Below, in pieces: positions 42,190 to 52,793 of a stretch of 64,000 nt of DNA. Each line of letters opens with the position of its first letter. The first letter of the stretch is position 1. The translations under genes were made by a program, and so were the position numbers. The notes under the pieces are model-generated. The model saw nothing but the letters and a program-made list of their open reading frames with translations, ran no database searches and was not told the DNA's origin. This stretch comes from Sphingobacterium spiritivorum (lineage in GTDB: Bacteria; Bacteroidota; Bacteroidia; Sphingobacteriales; Sphingobacteriaceae): contig NZ_CP068082.1 in assembly GCF_016724845.1 (NCBI RefSeq), positions 186,001 through 250,000 on the forward strand. Reading direction: 5' to 3'.

Positions 42190-43521
42190 ATGTCTAAAGT
42201 ATATAATACATTTATTGATTACATCGAAAAACGCAATCCTAATGAACCCGAATTCTTACAAGCTGTCACTGAGGTTGCGGAAGATCTGATCCCTTATATT
42301 GAACAACACCAGCCCGAATTGCTAAAGATGAAAGTTCTGGAACGTATTGCCGAACCTGAACGCGTGATCTCTTTCCGGGTAACCTGGTTAAACGATAAAA
42401 ACGAAATTGAGGTAAACCGGGGTTACCGTGTGCAAATGAACAGTGCAATAGGACCTTACAAAGGAGGATTACGGTTTGCACCAAATGTCAATCTGAGTAT
42501 ACTTAAGTTTCTGGCTTTCGAACAGGTCTTTAAAAACAGTCTGACCAGTCTCCCCATCGGAGGAGGTAAAGGAGGTTCTGATTTCAACCCGAAAGGCAAA
42601 TCGGATACGGAGATTATGAAATTCTGTCAGAGCTTCATATCTGAACTTTATCGTCATATCGGTGCCGAAACAGATGTTCCTGCAGGAGATATAGGTGTGG
42701 GAGAACGTGAAATCGGTTATATGTTCGGACAATATAAGCGTCTTCAAAACAACTTTACGGGGGTACTTACAGGTAAAGGAGCCAACTGGGGAGGCTCTTA
42801 TATCAGACCTGAAGCTACAGGATATGGATTACTATATTTTGTATCCTGTATCTATGATTACCGCAGTGAAGAACTGAAAGATAAAATCGTAGCCATTTCA
42901 GGCGCAGGCAACGTAGCCTTCTATGCCGCAGAAAAAGCAATACAGTTCGGTGCTAAAGTAATTACATTATCCAATAGCCAGGGTGTATTATACGACGAAC
43001 AAGGAATTACCTCAGAGAAACTGGCTTTTATTGCAACTATAGGTCGCGATCTGGATAAATATATTTCAAAATATCCGGACGCAAAATACTATGAAGGCAA
43101 AAAACCGTGGGAGTTCAAATGTGATATTGCATTACCTTGTGCTACTCAGAATGAACTGGATGGGGAAGATGCTCAGAAACTAATAGCCAACGGTTGCACC
43201 TGTGTAGCTGAAGGTGCAAATATGCCTTCGACAGCTGAAGCCATCAAACTCTTTCACAAAGCACGCCTTATCTTTGCTCCGGGCAAAGCAGCCAATGCAG
43301 GAGGTGTAGCTGTTTCAGGATTAGAAATGTCTCAAAACTCCATCAGAGAGCAATGGACAAAAGAGAAAGTGGACAAGAAGTTACATGGTATTATGGAGAA
43401 TATCCACAGAACCTGTGTCAAATACGGTCATGAAGACAACTATATTAATTACCTGAAAGGTGCTAATATAGGAGGATTTCTGAAAGTAGCTAAAGCGATG
43501 ATTGCACAGGGAGTTGTATAA
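42190..43521 (+). CDS. gdhA: NADP-dependent glutamate dehydrogenase
   Basis: 443 aa, hexameric class. Reversible amination of 2-oxoglutarate, ammonium assimilation. Signatures: GPYKGGLRFAPNVNLSILKF, the catalytic lysine in PIGGGKGGSDFNPKG (about residue 125), the PAGDIGVGEREIGYMFGQY segment, NAD(P)-binding ISGAGNVAFYAAEKA and SGLEMSQNS. Single gene directly after the metQ terminator; leader about 40 nt. Confidence 0.97.
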   Translation: MSKVYNTFIDYIEKRNPNEPEFLQAVTEVAEDLIPYIEQHQPELLKMKVLERIAEPERVISFRVTWLNDKNEIEVNRGYRVQMNSAIGPYKGGLRFAPNVNLSILKFLAFEQVFKNSLTSLPIGGGKGGSDFNPKGKSDTEIMKFCQSFISELYRHIGAETDVPAGDIGVGEREIGYMFGQYKRLQNNFTGVLTGKGANWGGSYIRPEATGYGLLYFVSCIYDYRSEELKDKIVAISGAGNVAFYAAEKAIQFGAKVITLSNSQGVLYDEQGITSEKLAFIATIGRDLDKYISKYPDAKYYEGKKPWEFKCDIALPCATQNELDGEDAQKLIANGCTCVAEGANMPSTAEAIKLFHKARLIFAPGKAANAGGVAVSGLEMSQNSIREQWTKEKVDKKLHGIMENIHRTCVKYGHEDNYINYLKGANIGGFLKVAKAMIAQGVV

Positions 43522-43554
43522 CAGCTCTCTCTTCGAAAAATATATAAACGTAAG

Positions 43555-43576
43555 CAGTTGGCGGGGACGCCAACTG
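43555..43576. repeat. Short palindrome after gdhA
   Basis: CAGTTGGCG-GGGA-CGCCAACTG, 9-bp perfect stem, tetraloop. GC-rich in AT-rich surroundings; looks like an extragenic palindrome, not a terminator (no T-run). Confidence 0.65.
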
Positions 43577-43616
43577 ACGCGTTTAAAAGTAAAATATATA
43601 CATAACTATCCTCCTC

Positions 43617-43654
43617 GCGTTTGCTGTGTGTCCTCACCAGCAATATCTACAGCA
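43617..43654. repeat. 38-bp extragenic repeat, copy 1
   Basis: Shares 34 of 38 positions with the copy at 43707 (core TGTCCTCACCA...AATATCTACAGCA). Non-coding. Confidence 0.75.
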
Positions 43655-43706
43655 TTTTTTTGCTTTTTATTCTTTTACATTTCGTTTTCAGTCTTATATA
43701 TCCCCG

Positions 43707-43744
43707 GCGCTTGCTGCGTGTCCTCACCAAAAATATCTACAGCA
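43707..43744. repeat. 38-bp extragenic repeat, copy 2
   Basis: Direct repeat of the copy at 43617, 90 bp away, same orientation. Likely a genome-wide interspersed element; only two copies in this window. Confidence 0.75.
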
Positions 43745-43773
43745 CTTTATCAGTCTCGCTATTTATGTATTAA

Positions 43774-45693
43774 TTATACTTTTTTACGGAGATCTATCCA
43801 GTAATTGAGGGAATCCGGATTCTTGACCACGTCAATACTGACAGCCCGTTCAACAGGTACGCCCATCATTAGTTTCTTAACAGGGATTTCCAGTTTCTTT
43901 CCACTCATAGTATATGGTATATCCGTCACTGCCAGAATTTCATCGGGTACATGTCGCGGACTATAGGTATTTCGTAGTTGTTTTTTGATTTCGGTCCGAA
44001 GCTCATCCGTAAGTTCAATTCCGGGTCTCATCTTGATATACAATGGCATCACAGAATCGCCATTCTCCAGATCAATACAGATCACGAGACTATCTTCCAC
44101 CTGCTCAAATGTATTCAGCACATTATAGACCTCAGCTGTACCGATACGCACTCCTCCCCTGTTTAGGGTTGCATCAGATCTGCCGTACATTATGATCCCG
44201 TTATTATTTCGGGTTATTTTGATCCAGTCTCCATGACACCAGATACCCGGATATTTGTCAAAGTAACTTTCCAGATATTTAGCATTATCCTTATCCTTCC
44301 AAAAGTAAAGCGGCATAGAAGGCATAGGTAATTCGATCACCAATTCTCCCACCTCATCATATACTGCAACACCCTCTTCATTATAAGCTTCTATTTTTGA
44401 ACCTAATGTACGGCATTGTATTTCACCTGCAAAGACAGGCAACAATGTACTACCGGAAAGAAAAGCACTGCAGACATCTGTACCGCCACTTAAAGAAACA
44501 ATTTGTACGTCCTCCAGCTGTCCCTGTAACCATTTAAAGGTATCCGGAGGTAAAGGAGAGCCGGTAGAGCCGATAGTTTTGAGTTTAATATTCAATTCTG
44601 ACAATGACATATCCTGACAGGATGTAAAGTAAGCTGCTCCTGCACCAAGATGATCCACACGCTGATCTGCAATAAAGTTCCAGATAGATTTCCGTTCCGG
44701 AAATATAGGTGAACCATCATAAATACACAAGGTGGCTCCTACCAGAAGAGACGAAACAGCATAATTCCACATCATCCAGCCCGTAGTTGTATACCACATA
44801 AAGCGGTCCCCTTCCTGTACATTTTGATGTAAAGCCAGTGCTTTATAATGTTCAATCAGATTACCGCCGGAACTATGTGTAATAGCCTTAGGTTTTCCGG
44901 TTGTACCTGAAGAATACAGTATCCAGATAGGGTGATCAAACGGAACCGCCTGAAATGTGAGTGGCTGTGTATGATCAGCCTCCCGCATAATTACATCCCA
45001 GTCAGCTCCACTTACCATGACAAGATCGGTAATAGAAGGTATCTGTTCTTTAATGGTTACTGCTGTTTCCTGTTTATCATATTTCTTTCCATTATAGTCA
45101 TAACCCGAATCTGCAAAAAGGATCCTGGGCTCAATCAAAGTAAAGCGTTCGACAATACTTGCACTACCAAAATCAGTTGAACAACAGGACCAGATAGCTC
45201 CAATAGCATTCACAGCCAAAAATATAGCTATTGTTTCTGTTGTATTATTAAGTATTCCCGCTACCCGGTCTCCTTCCCTGATGCCCTTTCTGATCAAAAA
45301 CTGTTGTATAGCACGCACCTGATCTTTCAGCTGAGACCAGGACACTTCTTTAGCAGGGGTCTGTTCAGCCTGATAAAGAATGGCCGGACGTTTATCTGTC
45401 TCCTTGCGAAAGACATGCTCTGCATAATTGAGTGTAGCACCCCGAAACCATTCTGTACCGATAAATCCTTGTTTGGAGTTGGTAATAACAGCATCAAACG
45501 GAGAATGAGATTTAAGATCGAAATACTGAAATACCGAAGACCAAAAATCTTCAGGCACCGAGACGGACCACTTCCAAAGCGTCTCATAATCTTTAAAAGA
45601 AAGCTGATAACGCTCTTCAACAAAGGTTTTAAAATCGAATAATGCAGAATTTTTCTGATAATCAGCAGAAGGTGTCCAGATCAGTTCACTCAT
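43774..45693 (-). CDS. Acetoacetate-CoA ligase
   Basis: 639 aa, acyl-adenylate-forming (ANL) enzyme making acetoacetyl-CoA from acetoacetate, CoA and ATP. ATP-binding YSSGTTGKPKAITHSSGG (about residue 262), GWMMWNYAVSSLLVGAT typical of acetoacetyl-CoA synthetases, adenylate motif near IMYGRSDATLNRGGVRIGTAEVY and the C-terminal catalytic lysine in MSGKKLEIPVKK. Length fits the family (about 650). Followed upstream by the reductase gene on the same strand, 64 bp away, so possibly co-transcribed. Confidence 0.93.
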   Translation of the reverse strand: MSELIWTPSADYQKNSALFDFKTFVEERYQLSFKDYETLWKWSVSVPEDFWSSVFQYFDLKSHSPFDAVITNSKQGFIGTEWFRGATLNYAEHVFRKETDKRPAILYQAEQTPAKEVSWSQLKDQVRAIQQFLIRKGIREGDRVAGILNNTTETIAIFLAVNAIGAIWSCCSTDFGSASIVERFTLIEPRILFADSGYDYNGKKYDKQETAVTIKEQIPSITDLVMVSGADWDVIMREADHTQPLTFQAVPFDHPIWILYSSGTTGKPKAITHSSGGNLIEHYKALALHQNVQEGDRFMWYTTTGWMMWNYAVSSLLVGATLCIYDGSPIFPERKSIWNFIADQRVDHLGAGAAYFTSCQDMSLSELNIKLKTIGSTGSPLPPDTFKWLQGQLEDVQIVSLSGGTDVCSAFLSGSTLLPVFAGEIQCRTLGSKIEAYNEEGVAVYDEVGELVIELPMPSMPLYFWKDKDNAKYLESYFDKYPGIWCHGDWIKITRNNNGIIMYGRSDATLNRGGVRIGTAEVYNVLNTFEQVEDSLVICIDLENGDSVMPLYIKMRPGIELTDELRTEIKKQLRNTYSPRHVPDEILAVTDIPYTMSGKKLEIPVKKLMMGVPVERAVSIDVVKNPDSLNYWIDLRKKV

Positions 45694-45757
45694 AAATATA
45701 TTACACTTGGTTATGTCCCAAATGTAATGAAAAGTAACGCCAGTACAAAGTTTTTAC

Positions 45758-46804
45758 CTATACGACATCGATTACAGTCCCATCTTCGGTGGGATGTCCT
45801 GTACATAATAAAATACGTCCGTTAGCGACTTCCCTGTCTGTCAGTACTTCATTATAATCCATACGCACATTTCCGGATGAACATTGTGAAATACAGGTAC
45901 TGCACATACCTGATTTGCAGGAATAAGGTAGCTTGATTTTGTGCTCTAAGCCTACATCAAGAATTGTCTTGTTGTAGGGTACGGTCAATTGGTGACGCTG
46001 TCCGAGAAAGTTCAGTGTAATGGAATAACTTGTTGTATCTACTTCCTTTTCTGTTTCATCATCGTCATCCTCTTCATTTTCCGGCAGCAGAAATGTTTCC
46101 CGTTTGATCTGATGGTCTGCATACCCCATCCCTAATAAAGTAAAACGACAAAGATCCATATAAATAACTGGTCCGCAGGTGTAGAAGAGAGTATCCGCCT
46201 GTAGTCCTTCTACATATTGTTTGAGAATATCATAGATAAAATCTCGGTTGAGACGGGCTTTCATCAGATTTTTGCTGTTTGAAAAAACCCATATGATATG
46301 AAAACGATCCGGATAGTTTTTCTGCCATCCGTCAAGCTCCTCCAGAAACGGGGTCTGTTCAGGTGAGCTGTTGCTGTATATCAATACTATTTTGGAGTCT
46401 TTTTCTCTAATTAAAGCCGTCTTCAGAATAGAAAACAACGGAGTAATACCAATACCTGCAGCAAATAAAAATACGGTTCTGCTTGTATCAGCTACGGGTT
46501 CATATATAAATAAACCCTGTGGATCCAGCACGTCAATCTCTTGTCCTACTGTAATCTTATGATGCAGGAAACGGGAGATCTCTCCGTTATCCACTCTTTT
46601 CACAGCAATACTTAAAGGTTCGTCCACATCGGGAGAACTTTTAAAGGAATAAGAGCGACGGACTTCGCGGTCTCCGAAAGTGAAAATCAGTGTCAGAAAC
46701 TGCCCGGCTTTATACACAGGATAAGGCCCCGATACCGGTTCAAAATCTATAGAAATATTATTGTTCGCCTCAGGAGTTAGTAATGAGATCCGAAGTTTAT
46801 GCAT
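45758..46804 (-). CDS. Flavin/2Fe-2S oxidoreductase (PaaE/ferredoxin-NADP reductase type)
   Basis: 348 aa. FAD-binding barrel with RRSYSFKSSP (Arg-x-Tyr-Ser), NAD(P)-binding FLFAAGIGITPLFSIL and FYTCGPVIYMD, then a plant-type ferredoxin domain (about 255-348) with cluster ligands in SCKSGMCSTC and a final Cys in ILLCTGHP. The linker contains an unusual acidic stretch (EEDDDDETEKE). Transfers electrons from NAD(P)H to an oxygenase or desaturase; such partner genes are not next to it. Confidence 0.9.
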   Translation of the reverse strand: MHKLRISLLTPEANNNISIDFEPVSGPYPVYKAGQFLTLIFTFGDREVRRSYSFKSSPDVDEPLSIAVKRVDNGEISRFLHHKITVGQEIDVLDPQGLFIYEPVADTSRTVFLFAAGIGITPLFSILKTALIREKDSKIVLIYSNSSPEQTPFLEELDGWQKNYPDRFHIIWVFSNSKNLMKARLNRDFIYDILKQYVEGLQADTLFYTCGPVIYMDLCRFTLLGMGYADHQIKRETFLLPENEEDDDDETEKEVDTTSYSITLNFLGQRHQLTVPYNKTILDVGLEHKIKLPYSCKSGMCSTCISQCSSGNVRMDYNEVLTDREVANGRILLCTGHPTEDGTVIDVV

Positions 46805-46911
46805 GTTTCAAAGATAAGGTGCTTTTGAAATCCAAGCAAGTAATAAATAGGATTATAGGATCAAAAGCAGACTGCAATTTTGCCGGAAGAGGTACTTCCA
46901 AGTTTGATTAT

Positions 46912-46955
46912 AAAAAAAGTCGCCTTTCATTTTGCAATGAAAGGCGACTTTTTTT
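46912..46955. terminator. Terminator of the rimP-nusA-infB operon
   Basis: AAAAAAAGTCGCCTTTCATT and its exact complement, 20-bp perfect stem with a 4-nt loop; T-run on both strands. Confidence 0.95.
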
Positions 46956-46979
46956 ATATCTGTTATTCTTTTCAGTCTT

Positions 46980-49900
46980 TTACAACTTACGTTTAACTTC
47001 GACTTGTTCGAATGCTTCCACAATGTCTCCGACATGAATATCATTGTATCCCTGAATATTCAGACCACATTCGTAACCTTGAGATACTTCTTTCACATCG
47101 TCTTTGAAACGTTTCAGTGAGGCAAGTTTTCCGGTGAATACAACTACTCCGTCACGTACAATACGGATATCACTGTTTCGGTTGATTTTACCGTCTAATA
47201 CCATACATCCGGCAATAGTACCCACTTTCGAAATTTTGAAAGTCTCTCTGATCTCGACATTCGCCACGATCTTCTCTTCCAGTTTCGGAGCTAACATACC
47301 TTCCATCGCAGATTTAAGTTCTTCGATAGCATCGTAGATGATAGAGTAAAGGCGGATATCAATCTGCTCCTGCTCAGCAATCTTACGTGCATTTTGAGAA
47401 GGTCTTACCTGGAAACCGATAATGATCGCGTCTGATGCAGAAGCCAGCAATACGTCTGATTCGGAGATCTGACCTACTGATTTATGGATTACATTTACCT
47501 GAATCTCATCTGTAGATAAGTTCAATAATGAATCTGATAATGCTTCGATAGAACCATCCACGTCACCTTTCACAATTACATTCAGCTCTTTGAAGTTTCC
47601 GATTGCCAAACGACGACCAATTTCCGCTAATGTAATATGTTTCTGTGCACGCATACCTTGTTCACGTTGTAACTGCAGACGTTTGTTAGCCACCTGACGT
47701 GCTTCGGATTCGCTTTCCAATACATAGAATTTATCACCCGCTGTAGGCGCTCCTGCCATACCTAATATCTGTACCGGTGTAGAAGGACCAACCTCTTTCA
47801 CGCGCTCTCCGCGTTCATTGGTCAGAGCTTTTACTTTACCACTATGTGATCCGGCCAGGATTGGATCTCCGACACGAAGTGTACCTCCCTGTATCAATAC
47901 TGTAGTCACAATACCACGTCCTTTATCCAGAGCAGCTTCAATAACAGATCCTACAGCACGTTTTTTAGGATCGGCTTTAAGATCCAGCATTTCTGCTTCC
48001 AGCAATACTTTTTCCAGTAATAAATCTACATTGAGACCTGTCTTACCTGAAATTTCCTGACACTGGTATTTTCCTCCCCAATCTTCAACAAGGATATTCA
48101 TTGCTGATAATTGTTCACGGATACGATCAGAGTTTGCGCCCGGCTTATCTACCTTGGTGAAGGCAAATACAATCGGTACTCCGGCAGCCTGTGCGTGGTT
48201 GATAGCCTCTTTGGTCTGAGGCATCACACTATCGTCTGCTGCAATTACAATGATCGCAATATCTGTGATTTTAGCACCACGGGCACGCATCGCTGTAAAG
48301 GCTTCGTGACCCGGTGTATCTAAGAATGTTATTTTTCTTCCGTCTTCCAGTTTTACGGCATATGCACCGATGTGCTGCGTAATACCTCCGGCTTCACCAC
48401 CTGTTACATTCGCTTTACGGATGTAATCCAACAGGGATGTTTTACCATGATCGACGTGACCCATTACCGTTACGATCGGAGCACGCATAATCAGATTATC
48501 CGGGTTATCGGCTTCCTCTAATTCTGCTACTTCTTCATCTTCCGGTTTGATAAATTCAATCTGGTATCCAAATTCATCTGCTACAATCGCTAATGTCTCT
48601 GCATCCAGACGTTGGTTGATAGACACGAACAATCCCAGACTCATACATGTAGCGATAATTTGCGTTACCGATACGTTCATCAGGTTTGCCAATTCATTTG
48701 CAGTAACAAACTCTGTTACTTTCAATACATTGGCCATCATTTCCTGCTCTAACGCAGCCTCTTCAGCATGGTGAGCTACTTCGTCACGTTTCTGACGACG
48801 CAGTTTCGCACGTTGTGCAAATTTACCGGACTTACCTGCACCGCTCAAACGGGCAAGTGTAGCTTTGATTTGATCCTGGATTTCTTTTTCTGATGGTTCT
48901 TCCTTGTTTTCTACAGGTTTGTTTCTACCCTTGAAATCAGGTCTGTTACCACCCGGACCTCTGTTACCCTGATAATTTCCGGGACCTCGGTTGCCCTGGT
49001 TGTTACCCGGACCTCTGTTCCCTTGATTATTACCGGGACGGTTTTGGTTATTACCCGGACCTCTGTTGCCCTGGTTATTTCCACCCTGACCACCTTGTTG
49101 GTTTCCACCTTGCTGGTTTCCGCCTCTATTCTGATCCTGGTTGTTTCCACCGGTATTCGGACCGTTATTCGTACGCTTACGCTTACGTTTCTGATCGTTC
49201 GCATTACCTGTTGCATTGGAAGAAGACGCTACCGGTCTGTCACGGTGTGACGGTCTTGCCGTAGGCAATTCGATCTTACCGATAACTTTCGGTCCGCTTA
49301 AGCTTTCTGCACGTGCACGGATGACATCATCCTGAGGTGCTGCCGGTTTAGCGGGCTCTGCTGGTTTAACCTCTTCTTTTTTGACAGCCTGAACTTCCGG
49401 TTTCACTTCTTCCACCTTTGGTTTAGCAGGTTCCGCTGGCTTCTGCGCCTGGGGAACAACAGTTTCTTTTGGAGCTTCTGTTTTTTCAGCAATAACGGGC
49501 TGAACAGGCTCTACGGGTTTTTCCACGATCTTTGGAGTTTCCACTTTTACCTCTACCTTCACAGGTTCTTCTATTTTAGGAGCAACTTCGCTCTTTTCTT
49601 CTTTTTTAGGCTTTCCTTTACCTATGCTGTCCAGATCAATCTTCCCGACGATCTTCATACCTGTAAGATGAGGATGATCCTCAGCAGGCTTCTTCTCTTC
49701 TGGCACGTCAGCCTTTACCGGAGTTGGTTCTGCTGGAGCATTCTTTATCAGGATCTCCTTTACCTCTGCTGTATCTTCATTCTCCGAGACAGATTCTTTA
49801 GGCGCAGCATTGCTACTTCCAGCAGGCGACTCATCACGACGAATTTTACCAATTACGATTTGCTTTGCCTCGTCCTTAACAATTTTGTCTCCCTGAAATT

Positions 49901-50057
49901 CGCTCAAAAGAACATTGTACATCTCGCCTGATAATTTAGTATTAGGTTTAGACTCAACATCAAATCCCTTTTTTACTAAATAATCCACAGCGGTAGCTAT
50001 ACCAATATTTAGTTCTTTTGCTGCTTTTAGTAAGTTTATGCTTTTACCTTCTGTCAT
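46980..50057 (-). CDS. infB: Translation initiation factor IF-2
   Basis: 1025 aa. Brings initiator tRNA to the 30S subunit. N-terminal IF2_N subdomain ([23 protein letters not shown]), a long Pro/Lys/Glu-rich region, an Asn/Gly/Gln-rich low-complexity block (about residues 300-370), second IF2_N region, then the GTPase: [10 protein letters not shown] (G1), TQHIGAY (G2), DTPGHEAF (G3), TKVDKP (G4; most bacteria have NKxD). Domains II-IV complete with [14 protein letters not shown] and the end [10 protein letters not shown]. Last gene of rimP-nusA-infB. Confidence 0.97.
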   Translation of the reverse strand: MTEGKSINLLKAAKELNIGIATAVDYLVKKGFDVESKPNTKLSGEMYNVLLSEFQGDKIVKDEAKQIVIGKIRRDESPAGSSNAAPKESVSENEDTAEVKEILIKNAPAEPTPVKADVPEEKKPAEDHPHLTGMKIVGKIDLDSIGKGKPKKEEKSEVAPKIEEPVKVEVKVETPKIVEKPVEPVQPVIAEKTEAPKETVVPQAQKPAEPAKPKVEEVKPEVQAVKKEEVKPAEPAKPAAPQDDVIRARAESLSGPKVIGKIELPTARPSHRDRPVASSSNATGNANDQKRKRKRTNNGPNTGGNNQDQNRGGNQQGGNQQGGQGGNNQGNRGPGNNQNRPGNNQGNRGPGNNQGNRGPGNYQGNRGPGGNRPDFKGRNKPVENKEEPSEKEIQDQIKATLARLSGAGKSGKFAQRAKLRRQKRDEVAHHAEEAALEQEMMANVLKVTEFVTANELANLMNVSVTQIIATCMSLGLFVSINQRLDAETLAIVADEFGYQIEFIKPEDEEVAELEEADNPDNLIMRAPIVTVMGHVDHGKTSLLDYIRKANVTGGEAGGITQHIGAYAVKLEDGRKITFLDTPGHEAFTAMRARGAKITDIAIIVIAADDSVMPQTKEAINHAQAAGVPIVFAFTKVDKPGANSDRIREQLSAMNILVEDWGGKYQCQEISGKTGLNVDLLLEKVLLEAEMLDLKADPKKRAVGSVIEAALDKGRGIVTTVLIQGGTLRVGDPILAGSHSGKVKALTNERGERVKEVGPSTPVQILGMAGAPTAGDKFYVLESESEARQVANKRLQLQREQGMRAQKHITLAEIGRRLAIGNFKELNVIVKGDVDGSIEALSDSLLNLSTDEIQVNVIHKSVGQISESDVLLASASDAIIIGFQVRPSQNARKIAEQEQIDIRLYSIIYDAIEELKSAMEGMLAPKLEEKIVANVEIRETFKISKVGTIAGCMVLDGKINRNSDIRIVRDGVVVFTGKLASLKRFKDDVKEVSQGYECGLNIQGYNDIHVGDIVEAFEQVEVKRKL
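48955..49140 (-). repeat. Low-complexity N/G/Q-rich repeat inside infB
   Basis: Imperfect tandem units coding [10 protein letters not shown]-like decapeptides ([20 protein letters not shown] and variants) plus GGNQQGG units. Flexible linker; probably variable in length among strains. Confidence 0.8.
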
Positions 50058-50162
50058 TTATTGTGTCCTGTAATTATAAAGTATATACAAAAATATGTTT
50101 TTTTTACATGTTACTAACAATTTATTCGAAATTGCTGAGATAATAAATTGTTAGACCGGGTT

Positions 50163-51401
50163 CTATTCAAACTCGGACTGTAAAACGCGAACAATTTCCT
50201 GAATGGTATCTTCTTCAAGATCTGTACGTCTTACCAACTCTTCTTCCGTAAGTGAAAGAACAGATTTAGCGGTATCCAGACCTACACGTTTCAATTCGTC
50301 AATAACCCATCCTTCGATTTCGTCGCTGAATTCTTCGATGTCCACATCCTCATCAAATTCGTCATTCTCACGATACACATCGATTTCGTAACCTGTCAGT
50401 TTACCTGCCAGTTTAATATTGTGTCCTCCACGGCCAATCGCAAGAGATACCTGATCTGATTTCAGATACACAGCTGCCGTTTTGTTGTCTTCATCAATTT
50501 TGATAGAGCTGATACGCGCCGGGCTAAGTGCACGGGTGATATATAGGGAATGATTTGTTGTAAAGTTGATAACGTCAATGTTCTCATTTCTCAACTCACG
50601 AACAATACCGTGGATACGGGAACCTTTCATACCTACACAGGCTCCTACCGGATCAATACGGTCATCGTAAGATTCTACAGCCACTTTAGCACGCTCTCCC
50701 GGTTCACGGACAATCTTCTTGATGGTAATCAATCCGTCAAAGATCTCCGGTACTTCCAGTTCAAACAAACGCTGTAAAAATGCTGGTGCTGTACGTGAAA
50801 TAATGATCTTAGGATTGTTGTTCATCATGTCTACCTTATGCACAACCGCACGGATACTGTCTCCTTTTTTGAAATAATCCGCAGGGATCTGTTCTGTTTT
50901 AGGCAGAATCAATTCATTACCGTCATCATCAAGTACCAAAATCTCTTTTTTCCAGATCTGATAAACCTCACCGATCACTAACTCACCTTCACGATCTTTA
51001 TATTTTTTGAAAACTTCGTCTTTCTCCAGTTCCAGAATTTTAGAAACCAATGTCTGACGTGCAGCCAGAATTGCTCTGCGTCCGAAGCTTTCCAATGTGA
51101 TCTGCTCAATATAATCATCTCCTACTTCAAGATCTGCATCGTGTTTAACTGCCTCTGCCAACTCGATTTCCAGATCATCATCTTCTGAAAATTCATCTTC
51201 CACGACTACACGTGTTCTCCAGATCTCTAAGTCACCATTATCAGGGTTGACAATTACGTCCACATTTTCATCTGTACCAAACCGTTTGCGGATCATGCTA
51301 CGGAATACTTCTTCCAACACAGAGATTACCGTAGGACGGTCAATGTTTTTAAACTCTTTAAACTCCTGAAAAGAGTCAATCAAATTGATATTGCTGCTCA
51401 T
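50163..51401 (-). CDS. nusA: Transcription termination/antitermination factor NusA
   Basis: 412 aa. N-terminal RNA-polymerase-binding domain (NIDRPTVISVLEEVFRSMIRKRFG), S1 domain (GELVIGEVYQIWKKEILVL...), KH1 (DPVGACVGMKGSRIHGIVREL) and KH2 (AIGRGGHNIKLAGKLTGYEI), followed by an acidic stretch (EFDEDVDIEEF) and one helix-hairpin-helix-like C-terminal repeat (GLDTAKSVLSLTEEELVRR). Shorter than E. coli NusA because of fewer C-terminal repeats, normal for Bacteroidota. 105 bp before infB. Confidence 0.97.
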   Translation of the reverse strand: MSSNINLIDSFQEFKEFKNIDRPTVISVLEEVFRSMIRKRFGTDENVDVIVNPDNGDLEIWRTRVVVEDEFSEDDDLEIELAEAVKHDADLEVGDDYIEQITLESFGRRAILAARQTLVSKILELEKDEVFKKYKDREGELVIGEVYQIWKKEILVLDDDGNELILPKTEQIPADYFKKGDSIRAVVHKVDMMNNNPKIIISRTAPAFLQRLFELEVPEIFDGLITIKKIVREPGERAKVAVESYDDRIDPVGACVGMKGSRIHGIVRELRNENIDVINFTTNHSLYITRALSPARISSIKIDEDNKTAAVYLKSDQVSLAIGRGGHNIKLAGKLTGYEIDVYRENDEFDEDVDIEEFSDEIEGWVIDELKRVGLDTAKSVLSLTEEELVRRTDLEEDTIQEIVRVLQSEFE

Positions 51402-51403
51402 TT

Positions 51404-51874
51404 TTACTTAAATGAAATTAACACCTTAGTTTCCTTTATTTGTTCAAAAGGAATCACCGACTCAACCGGAACGGCTTTCTTCCCTTTTTCTTTTTTACTT
51501 TCCTCGATTGTAATAGCGCTTTCCGTTACATCCAGAAGCTTGCCTTCTCTCTTCTCTCCCTCGTGATTCTTGACCCGGACATTGCGCCCTATATTCTTTT
51601 CATACTGACGGATCAGTACCAGAGGACTATCAATACCCGGAGAAGATACTTCCAGACGGTAAGCAGTCTCTATTACATTCTCTTCTTCCAGATGAAAACC
51701 AACATGACGGCTTATCTTTACACAATCATCAATCGCAATCCCGGAGTCCCCGTCAACAAGAATTTCAAGTACGCCATTGCCTTGCATTTTTATACTGACA
51801 ATAAACAAATCCTCACGATCGCCTATTTTTTCCAGAACCAACTCTTCAACCCGCTGTTCTACCTTTGTCTTCAT
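51404..51874 (-). CDS. rimP: Ribosome maturation factor RimP
   Basis: 156 aa. Needed for 30S subunit maturation. The N-terminal alpha/beta domain has VLEILVDGDSGIAIDDCVKISRHVG and YRLEVSSPGIDSPL, both diagnostic; the C-terminal SH3-like domain starts about residue 95 (NVRVKNHEGEKREGKLLDV). First gene of the rimP-nusA-infB operon, 2 bp before nusA. Confidence 0.96.
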   Translation of the reverse strand: MKTKVEQRVEELVLEKIGDREDLFIVSIKMQGNGVLEILVDGDSGIAIDDCVKISRHVGFHLEEENVIETAYRLEVSSPGIDSPLVLIRQYEKNIGRNVRVKNHEGEKREGKLLDVTESAITIEESKKEKGKKAVPVESVIPFEQIKETKVLISFK

Positions 51875-51910
51875 CTATTACTGTTATTTTAAATCAATAA
51901 AGAATTAAAA

Positions 51911-51933
51911 AAGGGGGCATATGATGCCCCCTT
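51911..51933 (-). terminator. Terminator of the S24 repressor gene
   Basis: AAGGGGGCAT / ATGCCCCCTT, 10-bp perfect stem with 3-nt loop and T-run on the minus strand; separates the repressor from rimP. Confidence 0.88.
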
Positions 51934-51987
51934 CCTTTCAGATAGTACAAAAGTACAAAATATTTTTAAAAATCCAAAACATCTTTT

Positions 51988-52767
51988 TTATCCCTTATTA
52001 TTATCGACCACTGCACTGATGGTTTTTTGCATCTGCGCCATCATAGAGGTCAGTGTTTCCATAGTAGGCTCCGGGCTTGGCTCCGGAAGTTCGGTGCTTA
52101 TAAATGCCTTTGCTTTCCAGACCTCCAGAATATCGTCCGCCCCTACCCAGTATGGCTCGTACGTCTTGTTGTCTGAGACCAGCTTCAATCCTTTTTCTTC
52201 TTTATATTTAAAGGCAATACGTTTGTAAACGACACCTTCTTCTTTAGATACAATGATATATGTCTGTCCGGGTTTGATATCATGCCAATTTTCTACATAC
52301 TCTCCTATTATAACAGAGCCCGATGGTAAAGGCAACATAGAATCTCCTTTTATTTCAAAGGCACGGTATGTACCCTGATTAAACATCGGGAGTGAAAACT
52401 TCGGCAACTCAGCGACATATTCCGGATCACCATATCCGTTCAGATATCCTGCACTCGCCTTGACAGGTACCAGTTCTATATTTTCACGATCCTGCTGATC
52501 AACCGTTACACTCAGTACACGCAGATTAGAAGCATTACTCCGTGGTGTAGGTTTCCACTTATCATCTATACTATCATTCGCCAGTTCATCCATAGTCAGA
52601 TCAAAATATTCAGCTATTTTTTTTAGCAACTCATATTTAGGCTCTGCTCTATCCTCTTCATACGCCCCTACCGAAGCACGTTTAATCTCCATTAAATCAG
52701 CAAATTGCTGCTGTGTCAATCCTTTTTTCTTTCTGATGTATTTCAGATTCGAGGCGATATTAGACAT
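51988..52767 (-). CDS. LexA-like repressor: XRE helix-turn-helix plus S24 peptidase domain
   Basis: 259 aa. N-terminal HTH (LKYIRKKKGLTQQQFADLMEIKRASVGAYE, residues 8-38), linker, then an S24/LexA-type domain: possible self-cleavage site Ala-Gly in KASAGYLNG (about residue 106), catalytic Ser in KGDSMLPLPSG (about 140) and Lys in GVVYKRIAF (about 181). All catalytic residues are kept, so self-cleavage on DNA damage, as in phage repressors, is plausible. The C-terminal tail is Met/Gln-rich. Transcribed divergently from a GIY-YIG-like gene over a shared control region with phased half-sites. Confidence 0.88.
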   Translation of the reverse strand: MSNIASNLKYIRKKKGLTQQQFADLMEIKRASVGAYEEDRAEPKYELLKKIAEYFDLTMDELANDSIDDKWKPTPRSNASNLRVLSVTVDQQDRENIELVPVKASAGYLNGYGDPEYVAELPKFSLPMFNQGTYRAFEIKGDSMLPLPSGSVIIGEYVENWHDIKPGQTYIIVSKEEGVVYKRIAFKYKEEKGLKLVSDNKTYEPYWVGADDILEVWKAKAFISTELPEPSPEPTMETLTSMMAQMQKTISAVVDNNKG

Positions 52768-52793
52768 AATAATTTTTTAAATAAAATTTGTAA

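Noticed and set aside
43617-43744. Two direct repeats considered as a mini CRISPR
   Set aside because: Only two inexact copies with a 52-nt AT-rich interval, no cas genes.
48911-49250. Open frames on both strands in the repetitive part of infB
   Set aside because: Produced by the low-complexity repeat; infB is the real gene.
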